In this document: in pieces, positions 27,417 through 36,119 of the stretch | Layout of the letters: every line of letters begins with the position of its first letter | Numbering within the stretch: the stretch's first letter is position 1 | Origin: Kitasatospora humi | Lineage (GTDB): Bacteria; Actinomycetota; Actinomycetes; Streptomycetales; Streptomycetaceae | NCBI RefSeq assembly: GCF_020907985.1 | Contig: NZ_JAJJPA010000051.1 | Location: 1-42,690, forward strand | DNA length: 42,690 nt | Direction: 5' to 3' | The notes under the pieces: model-generated | Told to the model about the DNA's origin: nothing | The model's database searches: none | Seen by the model: only the letters and a program-made list of their open reading frames with translations | Translations under genes and position numbers: made by a program

Positions 27417-30400
27417 CTAGACGATGGGCAGCCAGCCGGTCTGGACCATCTGGCCGGACGTCACCCGGCGGGAGACGTACAGGCCGCGGCCGGGCGGCAG
27501 CGCCTGCGGCTTGGCGGTGCCGAGCAGCGCGCCCTCGTCCCTGTTGCCGGAGAGCAGCACGCCCTGCCCGCCCAGCTCGCGCATCCGCTGCATCAGCGGC
27601 TCGTAGAGCGAGCGGCCGGCGCCACCGGCGCTGCGGGCGATGATCACCCGCAGGCCGATGTCCCGGGCGAACGGCAGGAACTCCGCCAGCGGCGCCAACG
27701 GGTTGCCGGAGGCGGTGGCGACCAGCTCGTAGTCGTCCACGATCACGAACATGTCCTTGCCGCTGTACCAACTGCGGTTGCGCAGCTGCTCGGCGGTCAC
27801 GTCCGGGCCGGGCAGGCGGCGGGCACAGGCCCCGCGCAGCATCTCCACGATCGCCGTCATCGCCGGCTGGGCCGCCGCGTACTCCACCAGGTACTCCGGC
27901 GGCACCGCACCGAGCAGCGCGCGCCGGTAGTCGCCGATCACGATGCCGGCCTGGTCCGCGGTGTACCGCTCGGTGATCTGCTTGATCAGCATCCGCAGCA
28001 ACGCCGACTTCCCGGACTCGCTCTCACCGAAAACGATGAACAGCGGGTCGGTTTCGAAGTTGACGAAGACCGGGGCCATCTCGACCTCGTCCAGTGCGAA
28101 GGCGACACCGCGCTCCGGCTGTTCGAAGCCCTTGGGCAGCGAGTGGCCGTCCAGCACCGCGGGCAGCATCCGCACCTGCGGCGCCCGCGGGCCGGACCAG
28201 GCCGCGTTCACCGCGTCCACCAGGCCCGCCACCCCGGTCACCAGGTCGGTGCTGTCCGAGGAGCCGTCGATCCGCGGCAGGCCGGTGAGGAAGTGCAGCT
28301 TGCCGGCGGTCACGCCGCGCCCGGGCGCGCCCTTCGGCACGTTCTGCGCCACCCGGCGGTCGATCTCGGACTCCAGCGGGTCACCGAGGCGCAGCTCGGT
28401 GCGGTTCTGCAGGGCGTCCTTCAGCGCCGGACGGACCTCGGCGTAGCGGGCCGCGGTGAGCACCAGGTGGACGCCGTAGCCCAGACCGCGCTGGGCGATG
28501 TCGTTGATCACCGGTTCCAGCGGCTCGAACTCCTGCTTGAAGGTCAGCCAGCCGTCGATCATCAGGAAGACGTCGCCGAACTGCTCGTCGGGCAGCTGCC
28601 CGGCGGCCCGGCGGGTGCGGTAGGTGGCGATCGAGTCGATGCCGGTGGCCCGGAACAGCTCCTCGCGCCGGTTCAGCACCCCGTGCACCTCGCTGACCAT
28701 CCGGCGGACCTTGTCGCCGTCCAGTCGCCCGGCCACCCCGCCGACGTGCGGGAGGTCCTGCAGCGACTGGAAGCCGCCGCCGCCGAAGTCCATCAGGTAG
28801 AACTGCGCCTCGACGGGGGTGTGGGTGAGGGCGAAGCCCGAGACCATGGTGCGGATCATGGTCGACTTGCCGGAGCGCGGTCCACCGACCACCAGGCCGT
28901 GGCCGGCCGCGCCCGAGTAGTCCTGGTAGAGCACGTCCCGGCGCTGGTCGCGCGGCCGGTCCACGATGCCCACCGGCACCACCAGGCGGCCCAGCGCGCC
29001 GAACTCCGGGGAGGTGAGCCCGCGTTCCGGAGTGGCCTGGAGCGGCGGCATCAGCTGGTCCATGCTGGGGGCCTCCTCCAGCGGCGGCAGCCACACCTGG
29101 TGCGCCGCCGGGCCCTGCCCGACCATCCGGTGCACGATCACGTCGAGCACGGTGTCCACCAGCGAGTCGTCCAGCTGCGGTTCCGGCTCCTCCTCCTGGA
29201 CCTGCGGCTCCTGCACCGGGACCTCGGCCGCGGTGAACAGCACCGGCTGCGCCCCCGACACCCGGCCGGCCACCCGCTGCTGGCCCGGCGCCCGGTAGGG
29301 ACCGGAGACGTAGGCCGCCTTGAACCGGTCCAGCACGTCGTTGCCGAACTTGAGGTACCCGACGCCGGGCACCGGCGGCAGGTGGTAGGCGTCCGGCACG
29401 CCGATCGCGACCCGCGACTCGGCGGCCGAGAAGGTGCGCAGACCGATCCGGTAGGAGAGGAAGGTGTCCAGGCCGCGCAGCTTGCCCTCCTCCAGTCGCT
29501 GCGAGGCCAGCAGCAGGTGCACACCCAGCGAACGGCCGATCCGGCCGATCTGGATGAACATGTCGATGAAGTCCGGCTTGGCGGTGAGGAGTTCGGAGAA
29601 CTCGTCGATGATCAGCACCAGCGAGGGCAGTGGGTCCAGCGCCGCGCCCGCGGCCCTGGCCCGCTCGTACTCGTTGATGTTGGCGTAGTTGCCGGCCGAA
29701 CGCAGCAGCTCCTGGCGGCGGTTGAGCTCGCCCTCGATGGCGTCCCGCATGCGGTCGACCAGGGTCAGCTCACCCTCCAGGTTGGTGATCACCGCGGAGG
29801 TGTGCGGCATGTCCGCCATGCCGGCGAAGGTCGCACCGCCCTTGAAGTCGGCGAGCACGAAGTTGAGGGTCTCCGAGGAGTGGGTCAGCGCCAGGCCGAG
29901 CACCAGGGTGCGCAGCAGCTCCGACTTGCCGGAACCGGTCGCGCCGACGCACAGGCCGTGCGGGCCCATGCCCTCCAGCGCGGCCTCCTTGATGTCCAGG
30001 TGGACCAGCTCGCCGTTGGCCCCGACGCCGATCGGCACCCGCAGCCGCTCGTGCTGGGCGCGCGGGCGCCAGGTGCGCGAGACGTCCACCGAGCCGGCGT
30101 CGCCGACGCCCATCAGGTCGGTGAAGTCCAGGTTGGAGAGCAGCGGCTCGTCGTCGCCGCCGGCCGAGATCCGGTACGGCGCCAACTGCCGCGCCAGCGC
30201 CTCGGACTGCCAGGCGGTCAGGGCGTCGGGCGTTCCCGAGTAGGAGGCGCCGGAGGCCGACTGGAGCAGCAGCTCCTCGGGCGTCACGGTGATCAGCAGG
30301 TGCCCGGTCGGCTCGTCCAGCTCGCCCGGCACCACCTCGATCACCGTCACCCCCTGCACGCCGTCGGCGCCGGCCAGCACCGAGTCCGGTGGGATCGGGG

Positions 30401-31361
30401 CGCCGTCCAGGATCACCACCAGGTGCGGCTGGTCCGGGGTCGGCTGGGAGTCCCGGGTGAAGCGCTGGCGGCCCGACAGCTCATCGGACAGCAACTCCTC
30501 CAGGGTGCCCAGGTGGTCGGCGATCAGCCGCCGGGTGCCGGCGCCGTCGCTCTCCTTGCGGTGCTGGGTGTGCGGCAGCCACTTGGTCCACTCCCACTCG
30601 TCCAGTGCTCCGGGCGCGGCGGCCACCGCGACCACCAGGTCGTCGGGGGAGTGCAGGGTGGTGAGTTGGGCGATCATCGACCGGACGTTGCCGTAGACGC
30701 TGTCCGGTTCGCCGCAGACCGTGATGTGGTAGAAGGCCCGCAGCGCCACCGCCAGCGGCAGCTCCTGCAAAGTGCCGTGCGCCTGAAGGAAGTTGCGCAT
30801 CGCATCGGCCGCGAGCGGCTCCAGCTCGTTCATCGGGGCGGTCTGCGGTGCCACCAGCGGGGTGCTCAACTGCTGCGGGCCGCGCCCGATCCGGATCTGC
30901 GCGAAGTCCGGGTCGCTCGGGCGGCGCTCCCAGAGGCGGCGGCCCTCGGCCACGATCGCCCACAACTGGTCCGGCTCCGGGTGCAGGTAGAGCTGGGCAC
31001 CGCGCTGCTGCTCCGCGGTGCGGCGCACCTTGCGGCGCATCTGCTGCAGGTACTTCAGGTAGTCGCGGCGCTCCTCCGCCAGCCCCGCGTTGCCGCCCTT
31101 GCGGGCCCTGACCATCTGCGCCACCGCCATGCCGCCGGTGGAGGCCAGCATCAACACGCCCATGACCCGCATCATCGGCTGCGCGCCCGGCGCGAGGAAG
31201 AACGCCGCCGAACTGCCCATCCCGAGCAGTGGCAGCAGGCTCATGACCCAGTCGTCGCCGCCCCCGCGGGCCAGTTCGGGCGGTGCGACCAGCTCCACCG
31301 GCTCGTCCGGCACCGCCGGGGGGTAGGCCCTGGCCGGCCGCTTGACCGTTACGACACTCAT
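27417..31361 (-). CDS. eccC: Type VII secretion ATPase EccC (fused EccCa-EccCb form)
   Basis: A 1314-residue FtsK/SpoIIIE-type ATPase. Two transmembrane helices lie near residues 38-85. Three ATPase domains follow, with P-loops GATGSGKS at 473-480, GGPRSGKS at 826-833 and GESESGKS at 1112-1119; all keep the Lys. LVLIIDEFSELL is the Walker B of the first domain. EccC recognises WXG100 substrates through their C-terminal tails and drives export. The protein is the one-piece form, as usual in streptomycetes, instead of the split form of mycobacterial ESX-1. ATG 31361 follows GAGGG. It is divergent from eccD across 213 bases and ends at its own terminator. Confidence 0.96.
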   Translation of the reverse strand: MSVVTVKRPARAYPPAVPDEPVELVAPPELARGGGDDWVMSLLPLLGMGSSAAFFLAPGAQPMMRVMGVLMLASTGGMAVAQMVRARKGGNAGLAEERRDYLKYLQQMRRKVRRTAEQQRGAQLYLHPEPDQLWAIVAEGRRLWERRPSDPDFAQIRIGRGPQQLSTPLVAPQTAPMNELEPLAADAMRNFLQAHGTLQELPLAVALRAFYHITVCGEPDSVYGNVRSMIAQLTTLHSPDDLVVAVAAAPGALDEWEWTKWLPHTQHRKESDGAGTRRLIADHLGTLEELLSDELSGRQRFTRDSQPTPDQPHLVVILDGAPIPPDSVLAGADGVQGVTVIEVVPGELDEPTGHLLITVTPEELLLQSASGASYSGTPDALTAWQSEALARQLAPYRISAGGDDEPLLSNLDFTDLMGVGDAGSVDVSRTWRPRAQHERLRVPIGVGANGELVHLDIKEAALEGMGPHGLCVGATGSGKSELLRTLVLGLALTHSSETLNFVLADFKGGATFAGMADMPHTSAVITNLEGELTLVDRMRDAIEGELNRRQELLRSAGNYANINEYERARAAGAALDPLPSLVLIIDEFSELLTAKPDFIDMFIQIGRIGRSLGVHLLLASQRLEEGKLRGLDTFLSYRIGLRTFSAAESRVAIGVPDAYHLPPVPGVGYLKFGNDVLDRFKAAYVSGPYRAPGQQRVAGRVSGAQPVLFTAAEVPVQEPQVQEEEPEPQLDDSLVDTVLDVIVHRMVGQGPAAHQVWLPPLEEAPSMDQLMPPLQATPERGLTSPEFGALGRLVVPVGIVDRPRDQRRDVLYQDYSGAAGHGLVVGGPRSGKSTMIRTMVSGFALTHTPVEAQFYLMDFGGGGFQSLQDLPHVGGVAGRLDGDKVRRMVSEVHGVLNRREELFRATGIDSIATYRTRRAAGQLPDEQFGDVFLMIDGWLTFKQEFEPLEPVINDIAQRGLGYGVHLVLTAARYAEVRPALKDALQNRTELRLGDPLESEIDRRVAQNVPKGAPGRGVTAGKLHFLTGLPRIDGSSDSTDLVTGVAGLVDAVNAAWSGPRAPQVRMLPAVLDGHSLPKGFEQPERGVAFALDEVEMAPVFVNFETDPLFIVFGESESGKSALLRMLIKQITERYTADQAGIVIGDYRRALLGAVPPEYLVEYAAAQPAMTAIVEMLRGACARRLPGPDVTAEQLRNRSWYSGKDMFVIVDDYELVATASGNPLAPLAEFLPFARDIGLRVIIARSAGGAGRSLYEPLMQRMRELGGQGVLLSGNRDEGALLGTAKPQALPPGRGLYVSRRVTSGQMVQTGWLPIV

Positions 31362-31420
31362 CTACCGCCCTCACGCGACTCATCAGGTCCTCGGCGGGGC
31401 TCCCCTGTCGTCAACTGCGT

Positions 31421-31512
31421 GCCCCCGCCTGCGCAGGGGGCTGATCCTACCGAGCCCGTCCCGTGGACGAAGCAGGCCCTGCACAGCCCGCGACGGCACG
31501 AGACGGTAGGGT
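31421..31512. promoter_or_regulatory. eccC/eccD divergent region: hairpin and -10 box
   Basis: TAGGGT at 31507-31512 is a good -10 candidate for eccD, 63 bases before its GTG, although no clear -35 is seen. On the eccC side GCCCCC (31421-31426) pairs with GGGGGC (31436-31441); this hairpin could lie in the eccC promoter or leader. Confidence 0.35.
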
Positions 31513-31574
31513 GACGCAGCGCCGACTGAGGCACCGTCGGTTGAGGCACCGAAAGATCACCAAGGGGGATACGG

Positions 31575-33029
31575 GTGAGTTCGAACGCAGCGACCGGTTT
31601 CTGCCGGGTCACCGTGGTGGCGCCGGACAGCCGGATCGACGTCGCGTTGCCGGAGGACGTGCCGCTGGCGGACGTCTATCCCGAGGTGCTGCGACTGTCC
31701 GGACAGACCCAGGGCGACGGCGAGCCGACCGGGTTCCACCTGGTCCGCCGGGACGGCACGGTGCTGGACAGCGGGCTGCCGCTGGCCGCCCAGCAGGTCC
31801 GGGACGGCGACCTGCTGAGCCTGCGCCCGTTCGCCGAGTCGCTGCCGCCGGCCGTCTACGACGACGTGGCCGACGCGATCGCCGGCGCGGTGGAGGCCGA
31901 CCGCCGGTTCTGGAGCCCGGACCTGATGCGGGCCTTCGGCCTGATCGGCGCCACCCTGCTCGTCGTGCTGCTCGGCTTCGCGCTCTGGTTCGCCAGCCTG
32001 ACCCACGACATGCACGGCCTGCCCGGCGTGCTCGCCGGCGTCAGCGCCGTGGTGCTGGTCGCCTTCGCGGGCGTGCGGGCCCGGGTCTACGACGACTCGG
32101 GCGCCGCGCTGGCGCTGGGCATCGGTGCCCTGCCGCACGCGCTGATCGCCGGCACCGGCGTGCTGGCGCCGGCCCACAAGTACGACGGGCCGGGGCGCCT
32201 GCAGTTCCTGGTCGGCTGCGTGGCCGTGCTGCTGGTCTCGGTGCTGCTGGTCGGTCTGCTGCCCGAGCAGGACTCGGTCTTCGTCGCATCGGCCTTCCTG
32301 GCCGCCGCCGGCACCCTGGCCACCTTCGCCGCGGTGCTGCTGCCCACCACCCCGGTCAGCCACATCGCCGCCGCCGCCGGGGTCATCGCGGTCGCGGCGG
32401 TCGGCTTCCTGCCCGCACTGTCGGCGCGGTTCGCCCGCCTCCCGGTCGGCTTCAGCGCCCCCGGTCAGACCCGCACCAGGGCAAGCCGGTTGGGCGAGGA
32501 GACCAGCCGGGCCGAGGCCGTGCAGTACGAGCGGATCGCCCACCAGGCCCGCCGCGGCCACGAGGTGCTGGTCGGCCTGGTCGGCGGCTCGGCCGCGGTG
32601 GTGGTCGGCGCCTGCGCCGTGCTGGGCTTCAGCGACCAGGTGTTCCCCGAGGTGCTGGCGCTGGCGCTGGGCGTCTCCACCATGCTGCGGGCCCGGCTGT
32701 TCCGCTACACCGCGCAGGTCTTCAGCCTCACCATCGCCGGCCTGGTCAGCCTGGGCCTGCTGATCGTCGGCCTGTCGCTGCACACCCCGCTGTTCATCCT
32801 CAGGGCCAGCAGCACCGACGTCGACCTGCGCACCCTGTGGCTGGGCGGCTCGGTCGCGCTGGGCGCGGCGCTGCTGATCGCGATCGCCCTGGTGGTGCCG
32901 CGCCTGGGCGTCTCGCCGTTCTGGGGCCGGGTGCTCGACCTGGTGGACAGCCTGCTGCTGATGTCCCTGGTGCCGCTGGCCCTGGCAGTGCTCGACATCT
33001 ACGCCCTGGTCAGGGGCGCGACCAGCTAG
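31575..33029 (+). CDS. eccD: Type VII secretion integral membrane protein EccD
   Basis: A 484-residue EccD. The first ~90 residues form the ubiquitin-like cytosolic domain (CRVTVVAPDSRIDVALPED through VRDGDLLSLRPF). About eleven transmembrane helices start near residue 120, with a cytosolic loop around 300-330 (RTRASRLGEETSRAEAVQYE). EccD dimers make up most of the membrane part of the ESX complex. GTG 31575 follows AAGGGGG. It is the last secretion gene; rpsO starts 91 bases later, so the secretion locus abuts the core rpsO-pnp genes directly. Confidence 0.95.
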   Translation: MSSNAATGFCRVTVVAPDSRIDVALPEDVPLADVYPEVLRLSGQTQGDGEPTGFHLVRRDGTVLDSGLPLAAQQVRDGDLLSLRPFAESLPPAVYDDVADAIAGAVEADRRFWSPDLMRAFGLIGATLLVVLLGFALWFASLTHDMHGLPGVLAGVSAVVLVAFAGVRARVYDDSGAALALGIGALPHALIAGTGVLAPAHKYDGPGRLQFLVGCVAVLLVSVLLVGLLPEQDSVFVASAFLAAAGTLATFAAVLLPTTPVSHIAAAAGVIAVAAVGFLPALSARFARLPVGFSAPGQTRTRASRLGEETSRAEAVQYERIAHQARRGHEVLVGLVGGSAAVVVGACAVLGFSDQVFPEVLALALGVSTMLRARLFRYTAQVFSLTIAGLVSLGLLIVGLSLHTPLFILRASSTDVDLRTLWLGGSVALGAALLIAIALVVPRLGVSPFWGRVLDLVDSLLLMSLVPLALAVLDIYALVRGATS

Positions 33030-33044
33030 CCTGCCGTCGACTGA

Positions 33045-33050
33045 TACCCT
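33045..33050 (+). promoter_or_regulatory. Candidate rpsO -10 box
   Basis: TACCCT fits TANNNT and lies 70 bases before the rpsO GTG, just after eccD. No clear -35 box is visible, so this is a weak call. Confidence 0.3.
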
Positions 33051-33120
33051 GGGGCTTCCGAGTCCCAGAAGCTCCTGTGCCGTAGACCAGGAGCACTCGG
33101 TCAATCGAGAAGGAGTCGCC

Positions 33121-33411
33121 GTGGCCCTCGCCGCCGACGTCAAGAAGCAGATCATCGCCGAGTTCGGCCAGAAGGAAGGCGACACCGGCTCCCCCGAGGT
33201 GCAGGTGGCCATGCTGTCCCGCCGCATCTCGGACCTGACCGAGCACCTCAAGTTCCACAAGCACGACCACCACAGCCGCCGCGGCCTGCTGATCCTGGTC
33301 GGCCAGCGCCGCCGCCTGCTGCAGTACCTGGCCAAGAAGGACATCGAGCGCTTCCGTACGCTCGTCGACCGCCTGGGCATCCGCCGCGGTGCCGCCGGCG
33401 GCGCCCGCTGA
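33121..33411 (+). CDS. rpsO: 30S ribosomal protein S15
   Basis: A 96-residue S15 with the full family pattern: KKQIIAEFGQKEGDTGSPEVQVA, LTEHLKFHKHDHHSRRGLL and RRRLLQYLAKKDIERFRTL. It binds the 16S rRNA central domain early in 30S assembly. The Ala/Gly-rich tail (GIRRGAAGGAR) extends a few residues beyond the typical 89. GTG 33121 follows AGAAGGAG. A strong stem-loop follows the stop, but pnp lies downstream; in studied Streptomyces the two are linked by read-through and the hairpin is processed by RNase III. Confidence 0.97.
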   Translation: MALAADVKKQIIAEFGQKEGDTGSPEVQVAMLSRRISDLTEHLKFHKHDHHSRRGLLILVGQRRRLLQYLAKKDIERFRTLVDRLGIRRGAAGGAR

Positions 33412-33422
33412 GAACGCCCTCT

Positions 33423-33452
33423 GGGGCGGCTCCCCATTCGGGGGGCCGCCCC
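33423..33452 (+). terminator. Stem-loop in the rpsO-pnp gap
   Basis: A 13-base stem (33423-33435 with 33440-33452; GGGGCGGC paired with GCCGCCCC plus five more pairs, one of them a U-G wobble) closes the four-base loop ATTC, 11 bases after the rpsO stop. Known Streptomyces rpsO-pnp messages carry such a hairpin as an RNase III target and leaky terminator. Confidence 0.75.
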
Positions 33453-33514
33453 TCGCGCGTACCCAGCACCGAGAATTTCCGGTCCGCCTCCCGGGGTGGC
33501 CGAGATTCGCACCG

Positions 33515-33817
33515 TAGGGTTGTGGGCATGCCGGGTGATGGCGCGAGCACCGCGCCCACACCAGCCGCATGACAACCCGAACGCGGGCCGAAGGCTTCAA
33601 ACGGAAGCCGCCCGCATCCAGGAGAGCGTCCAGACGCCCGCCGCCGCAGCCTGGCAGCCGAGAAGGCGCCGGTCCTCGGTAGTGGCCGCCGGAGTCCCGC
33701 CGAACGAGCGGGAGCCCCGGGGGCTTCGATCGAAGACCGGCCCGGCAGTCAGGGCCACCCCGGCAGGCAAGCGCGGGGGCGCTCTCCCGGAGACGTACGA
33801 AAGAGGAGATCTTCCAG
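33515..33817 (+). promoter_or_regulatory. pnp upstream region with -10 box and structured leader
   Basis: The 406-base rpsO-pnp gap has no gene. TAGGGT (33515-33520) is a candidate -10 box. The following ~300-base leader is structured: TCCCGC (33695-33700) pairs with GCGGGA (33708-33713), followed at once by AGCCCC/GGGGCT (33713-33725) and the palindrome CTTCGATCGAAG (33724-33735). The ribosome site AGAGGAG lies just before GTG 33818. Such a leader is compatible with autoregulation of pnp. Confidence 0.4.
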
Positions 33818-36031
33818 GTGGAAGAGAACGTGTTCTACGCCGAGGCCGTGATCGACAACGGCTCCTTCGGCACCCGTACCATCCGCTTCGAGACCGGCCG
33901 CCTGGCCCGCCAGGCCGCCGGCTCGGCCGTGGCCTACCTGGACGACGACACCATGGTGCTGTCGGCGACCAGCGTGTCCAAGCAGCCGAAGGAGCACTTC
34001 GACTTCTTCCCGCTGACCGTGGACGTCGAGGAGCGGATGTACGCCGCGGGCCGGATCCCCGGCTCGTTCTTCCGTCGCGAGGGCCGCCCCTCCGAGGACG
34101 CCATCCTGACCTGCCGCCTGATCGACCGCCCGCTGCGCCCGTCCTTCGTGAAGGGCCTGCGCAACGAGGTCCAGATCGTCGCCACCGTGATGGCGCTCAA
34201 CCCCGACCACCTGTACGACGTGGTCGCGATCAACGCCGCCTCCGCCTCCACGCAGCTGGCCGGCCTGCCGTTCTCCGGCCCGATCGGCGGCGTCCGGGTC
34301 GCGCTGATCCGCGGCCAGTGGGTGGCCTTCCCGACCCACTCCGAGCTGGAGGAGGCCGTCTTCGACATGGTCGTGGCCGGCCGGGTGCTGCCGGACGGCG
34401 ACGTGGCGATCATGATGGTCGAGGCCGAGGCCACCGACAAGACCATCAAGCTGGTCAACGGCGGTGCCGAGGCCCCCTCCGAGGAGGTCGTGGCCGGCGG
34501 TCTGGACGCCGCCAAGCCGTTCATCAAGGTGCTCTGCGAGGCCCAGTCGCGGCTCGCCGCCCAGGCCGCCAAGCCGACCGCCGAGTTCCCGGTCTTCCTG
34601 GACTACCAGGACGACGTGCTCGCCGCCCTGACCGCCGCGGTCAAGGACGAGCTGGCCAAGGCGCTCACCATCGCCGGCAAGCAGGAGCGCCAGAACGAGC
34701 TGGACCGGGTCAAGGCGGTCGCCGCCGAGAAGCTGCTCCCGGAGTACGAGGGCCGCGAGAAGGAGATCAGCGCCGCCTACAACGCGCTGACCAAGAAGAT
34801 CGTCCGCGAGCGCGTCATCAAGGACAAGGTCCGCATCGACGGCCGCGGCGTCACCGACATCCGCACCCTGGCCGCCGAGGTCGAGGCGATCCCGCGGGTG
34901 CACGGCTCGGCCCTGTTCGAGCGCGGCGAGACGCAGATCCTGGGCGTCACCACCCTCAACATGCTCCGCATGGAGCAGCAGCTGGACACCCTCTCCCCGG
35001 AGACCCGGCGCCGCTACATGCACAACTACAACTTCCCGCCCTACTCGGTCGGTGAGACCGGCCGGGTCGGCTCGCCCAAGCGCCGCGAGATCGGCCACGG
35101 TGCGCTGGCCGAGCGCGCGCTGATCCCGGTGCTGCCGTCGCGCGAGGAGTTCCCCTACGCGATCCGCCAGGTCTCCGAGGCGCTGGGCTCCAACGGCTCC
35201 ACCTCGATGGGCTCGGTCTGCGCCTCCACCATGTCGCTGCTGAACGCCGGTGTGCCGCTGAAGGCCGCCGTCGCCGGCATCGCCATGGGCCTGATCTCCC
35301 AGGAGATCGACGGTGAGACCCACTACGTCACGCTGACCGACATCCTCGGTGCCGAGGACGCGTACGGCGACATGGACTTCAAGGTCGCCGGTACCCGCAA
35401 CTTCATCACCGCGCTGCAGCTGGACACCAAGCTCGACGGCATCCCGGCCTCGGTGCTGGCCGCCGCGCTGAAGCAGGCCAAGGACGCCCGCCTGCACATC
35501 CTGGACGTGATGAACGAGGCGATCGACGCGCCCGACGAGATGTCGCCGAACGCGCCGCGCATCATCACCATCAAGATCCCGGTGGACAAGATCGGTGAGG
35601 TCATCGGCCCCAAGGGCAAGATGATCAACCAGATCCAGGAGGACACCGGCGCGGACATCACCATCGAGGACGACGGCACCATCTACATCGGTGCGGTCGA
35701 CGGTCCCTCGGCGGAGGCTGCCCGTACGACGATCAACCAGATCGCCAACCCGACCATGCCGGAGGTCGGCGAGCGCTACCTGGGCACCGTGGTCAAGACC
35801 ACGACGTTCGGCGCGTTCGTCTCGCTGATGCCGGGCAAGGACGGCCTGCTGCACATCTCGCAGATCCGCAAGCTGGCCGGTGGCAAGCGGGTGGAGAACG
35901 TTGAGGACGTGCTCGGCGTCGGCGCCAAGGTGCAGGTCGAGATCGCCGAGATCGACCCGCGCGGCAAGCTCTCGCTGATCCCGGTCATCGAGGGCGAAGA
36001 GGGCGCCGAGGCGGCCCCCGCGTCCGAGTGA
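33818..36031 (+). CDS. pnp: Polynucleotide phosphorylase / guanosine pentaphosphate synthetase I
   Basis: A 737-residue PNPase. It has two RNase PH-like domains separated by a helical domain; the second holds the active-site region (GRGVTDIRTLAAEVEAIPRVHGSALFERGETQ and the DILGAEDAYGDMDFKVAGT stretch). A KH domain follows with GPKG at 597-600, then S1 from about 650 (GERYLGTVVKTTTFGAFVSL). It degrades RNA 3'-5' with phosphate and, in Streptomyces, also adds 3' tails; the S. antibioticus enzyme was first described as a guanosine pentaphosphate synthetase. The C-terminus is acidic. GTG 33818 follows AGAGGAG. Confidence 0.97.
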   Translation: MEENVFYAEAVIDNGSFGTRTIRFETGRLARQAAGSAVAYLDDDTMVLSATSVSKQPKEHFDFFPLTVDVEERMYAAGRIPGSFFRREGRPSEDAILTCRLIDRPLRPSFVKGLRNEVQIVATVMALNPDHLYDVVAINAASASTQLAGLPFSGPIGGVRVALIRGQWVAFPTHSELEEAVFDMVVAGRVLPDGDVAIMMVEAEATDKTIKLVNGGAEAPSEEVVAGGLDAAKPFIKVLCEAQSRLAAQAAKPTAEFPVFLDYQDDVLAALTAAVKDELAKALTIAGKQERQNELDRVKAVAAEKLLPEYEGREKEISAAYNALTKKIVRERVIKDKVRIDGRGVTDIRTLAAEVEAIPRVHGSALFERGETQILGVTTLNMLRMEQQLDTLSPETRRRYMHNYNFPPYSVGETGRVGSPKRREIGHGALAERALIPVLPSREEFPYAIRQVSEALGSNGSTSMGSVCASTMSLLNAGVPLKAAVAGIAMGLISQEIDGETHYVTLTDILGAEDAYGDMDFKVAGTRNFITALQLDTKLDGIPASVLAAALKQAKDARLHILDVMNEAIDAPDEMSPNAPRIITIKIPVDKIGEVIGPKGKMINQIQEDTGADITIEDDGTIYIGAVDGPSAEAARTTINQIANPTMPEVGERYLGTVVKTTTFGAFVSLMPGKDGLLHISQIRKLAGGKRVENVEDVLGVGAKVQVEIAEIDPRGKLSLIPVIEGEEGAEAAPASE

Positions 36032-36047
36032 CGCACCGTTAGGCACC

Positions 36048-36080
36048 GCGGCCCGTACGCCCGCTCGGCGTACGGGCCGC
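36048..36080 (+). terminator. Perfect stem-loop between pnp and the M16 protease gene
   Basis: GCGGCCCGTACGCC (36048-36061) pairs perfectly over 14 bases with GGCGTACGGGCCGC (36067-36080), loop CGCTC, 17 bases after the pnp stop. The next gene begins only 40 bases later, so it may be a leaky terminator or a processing site. Confidence 0.7.
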
Positions 36081-36119
36081 ACCCTGTTGTCTCCGAAGAT
36101 TCGAAAGAAGGAATGGCCC

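Noticed and set aside
27249..31514. Long plus-strand open frame of over 1400 codons opposite eccC, preceded by AGGAAGGG
   Set aside because: It is the antisense shadow of eccC in high-GC DNA; its composition (His/Gln/Arg/Val-rich, no motifs) is typical of a frame opposite a real gene, and eccC is certain.
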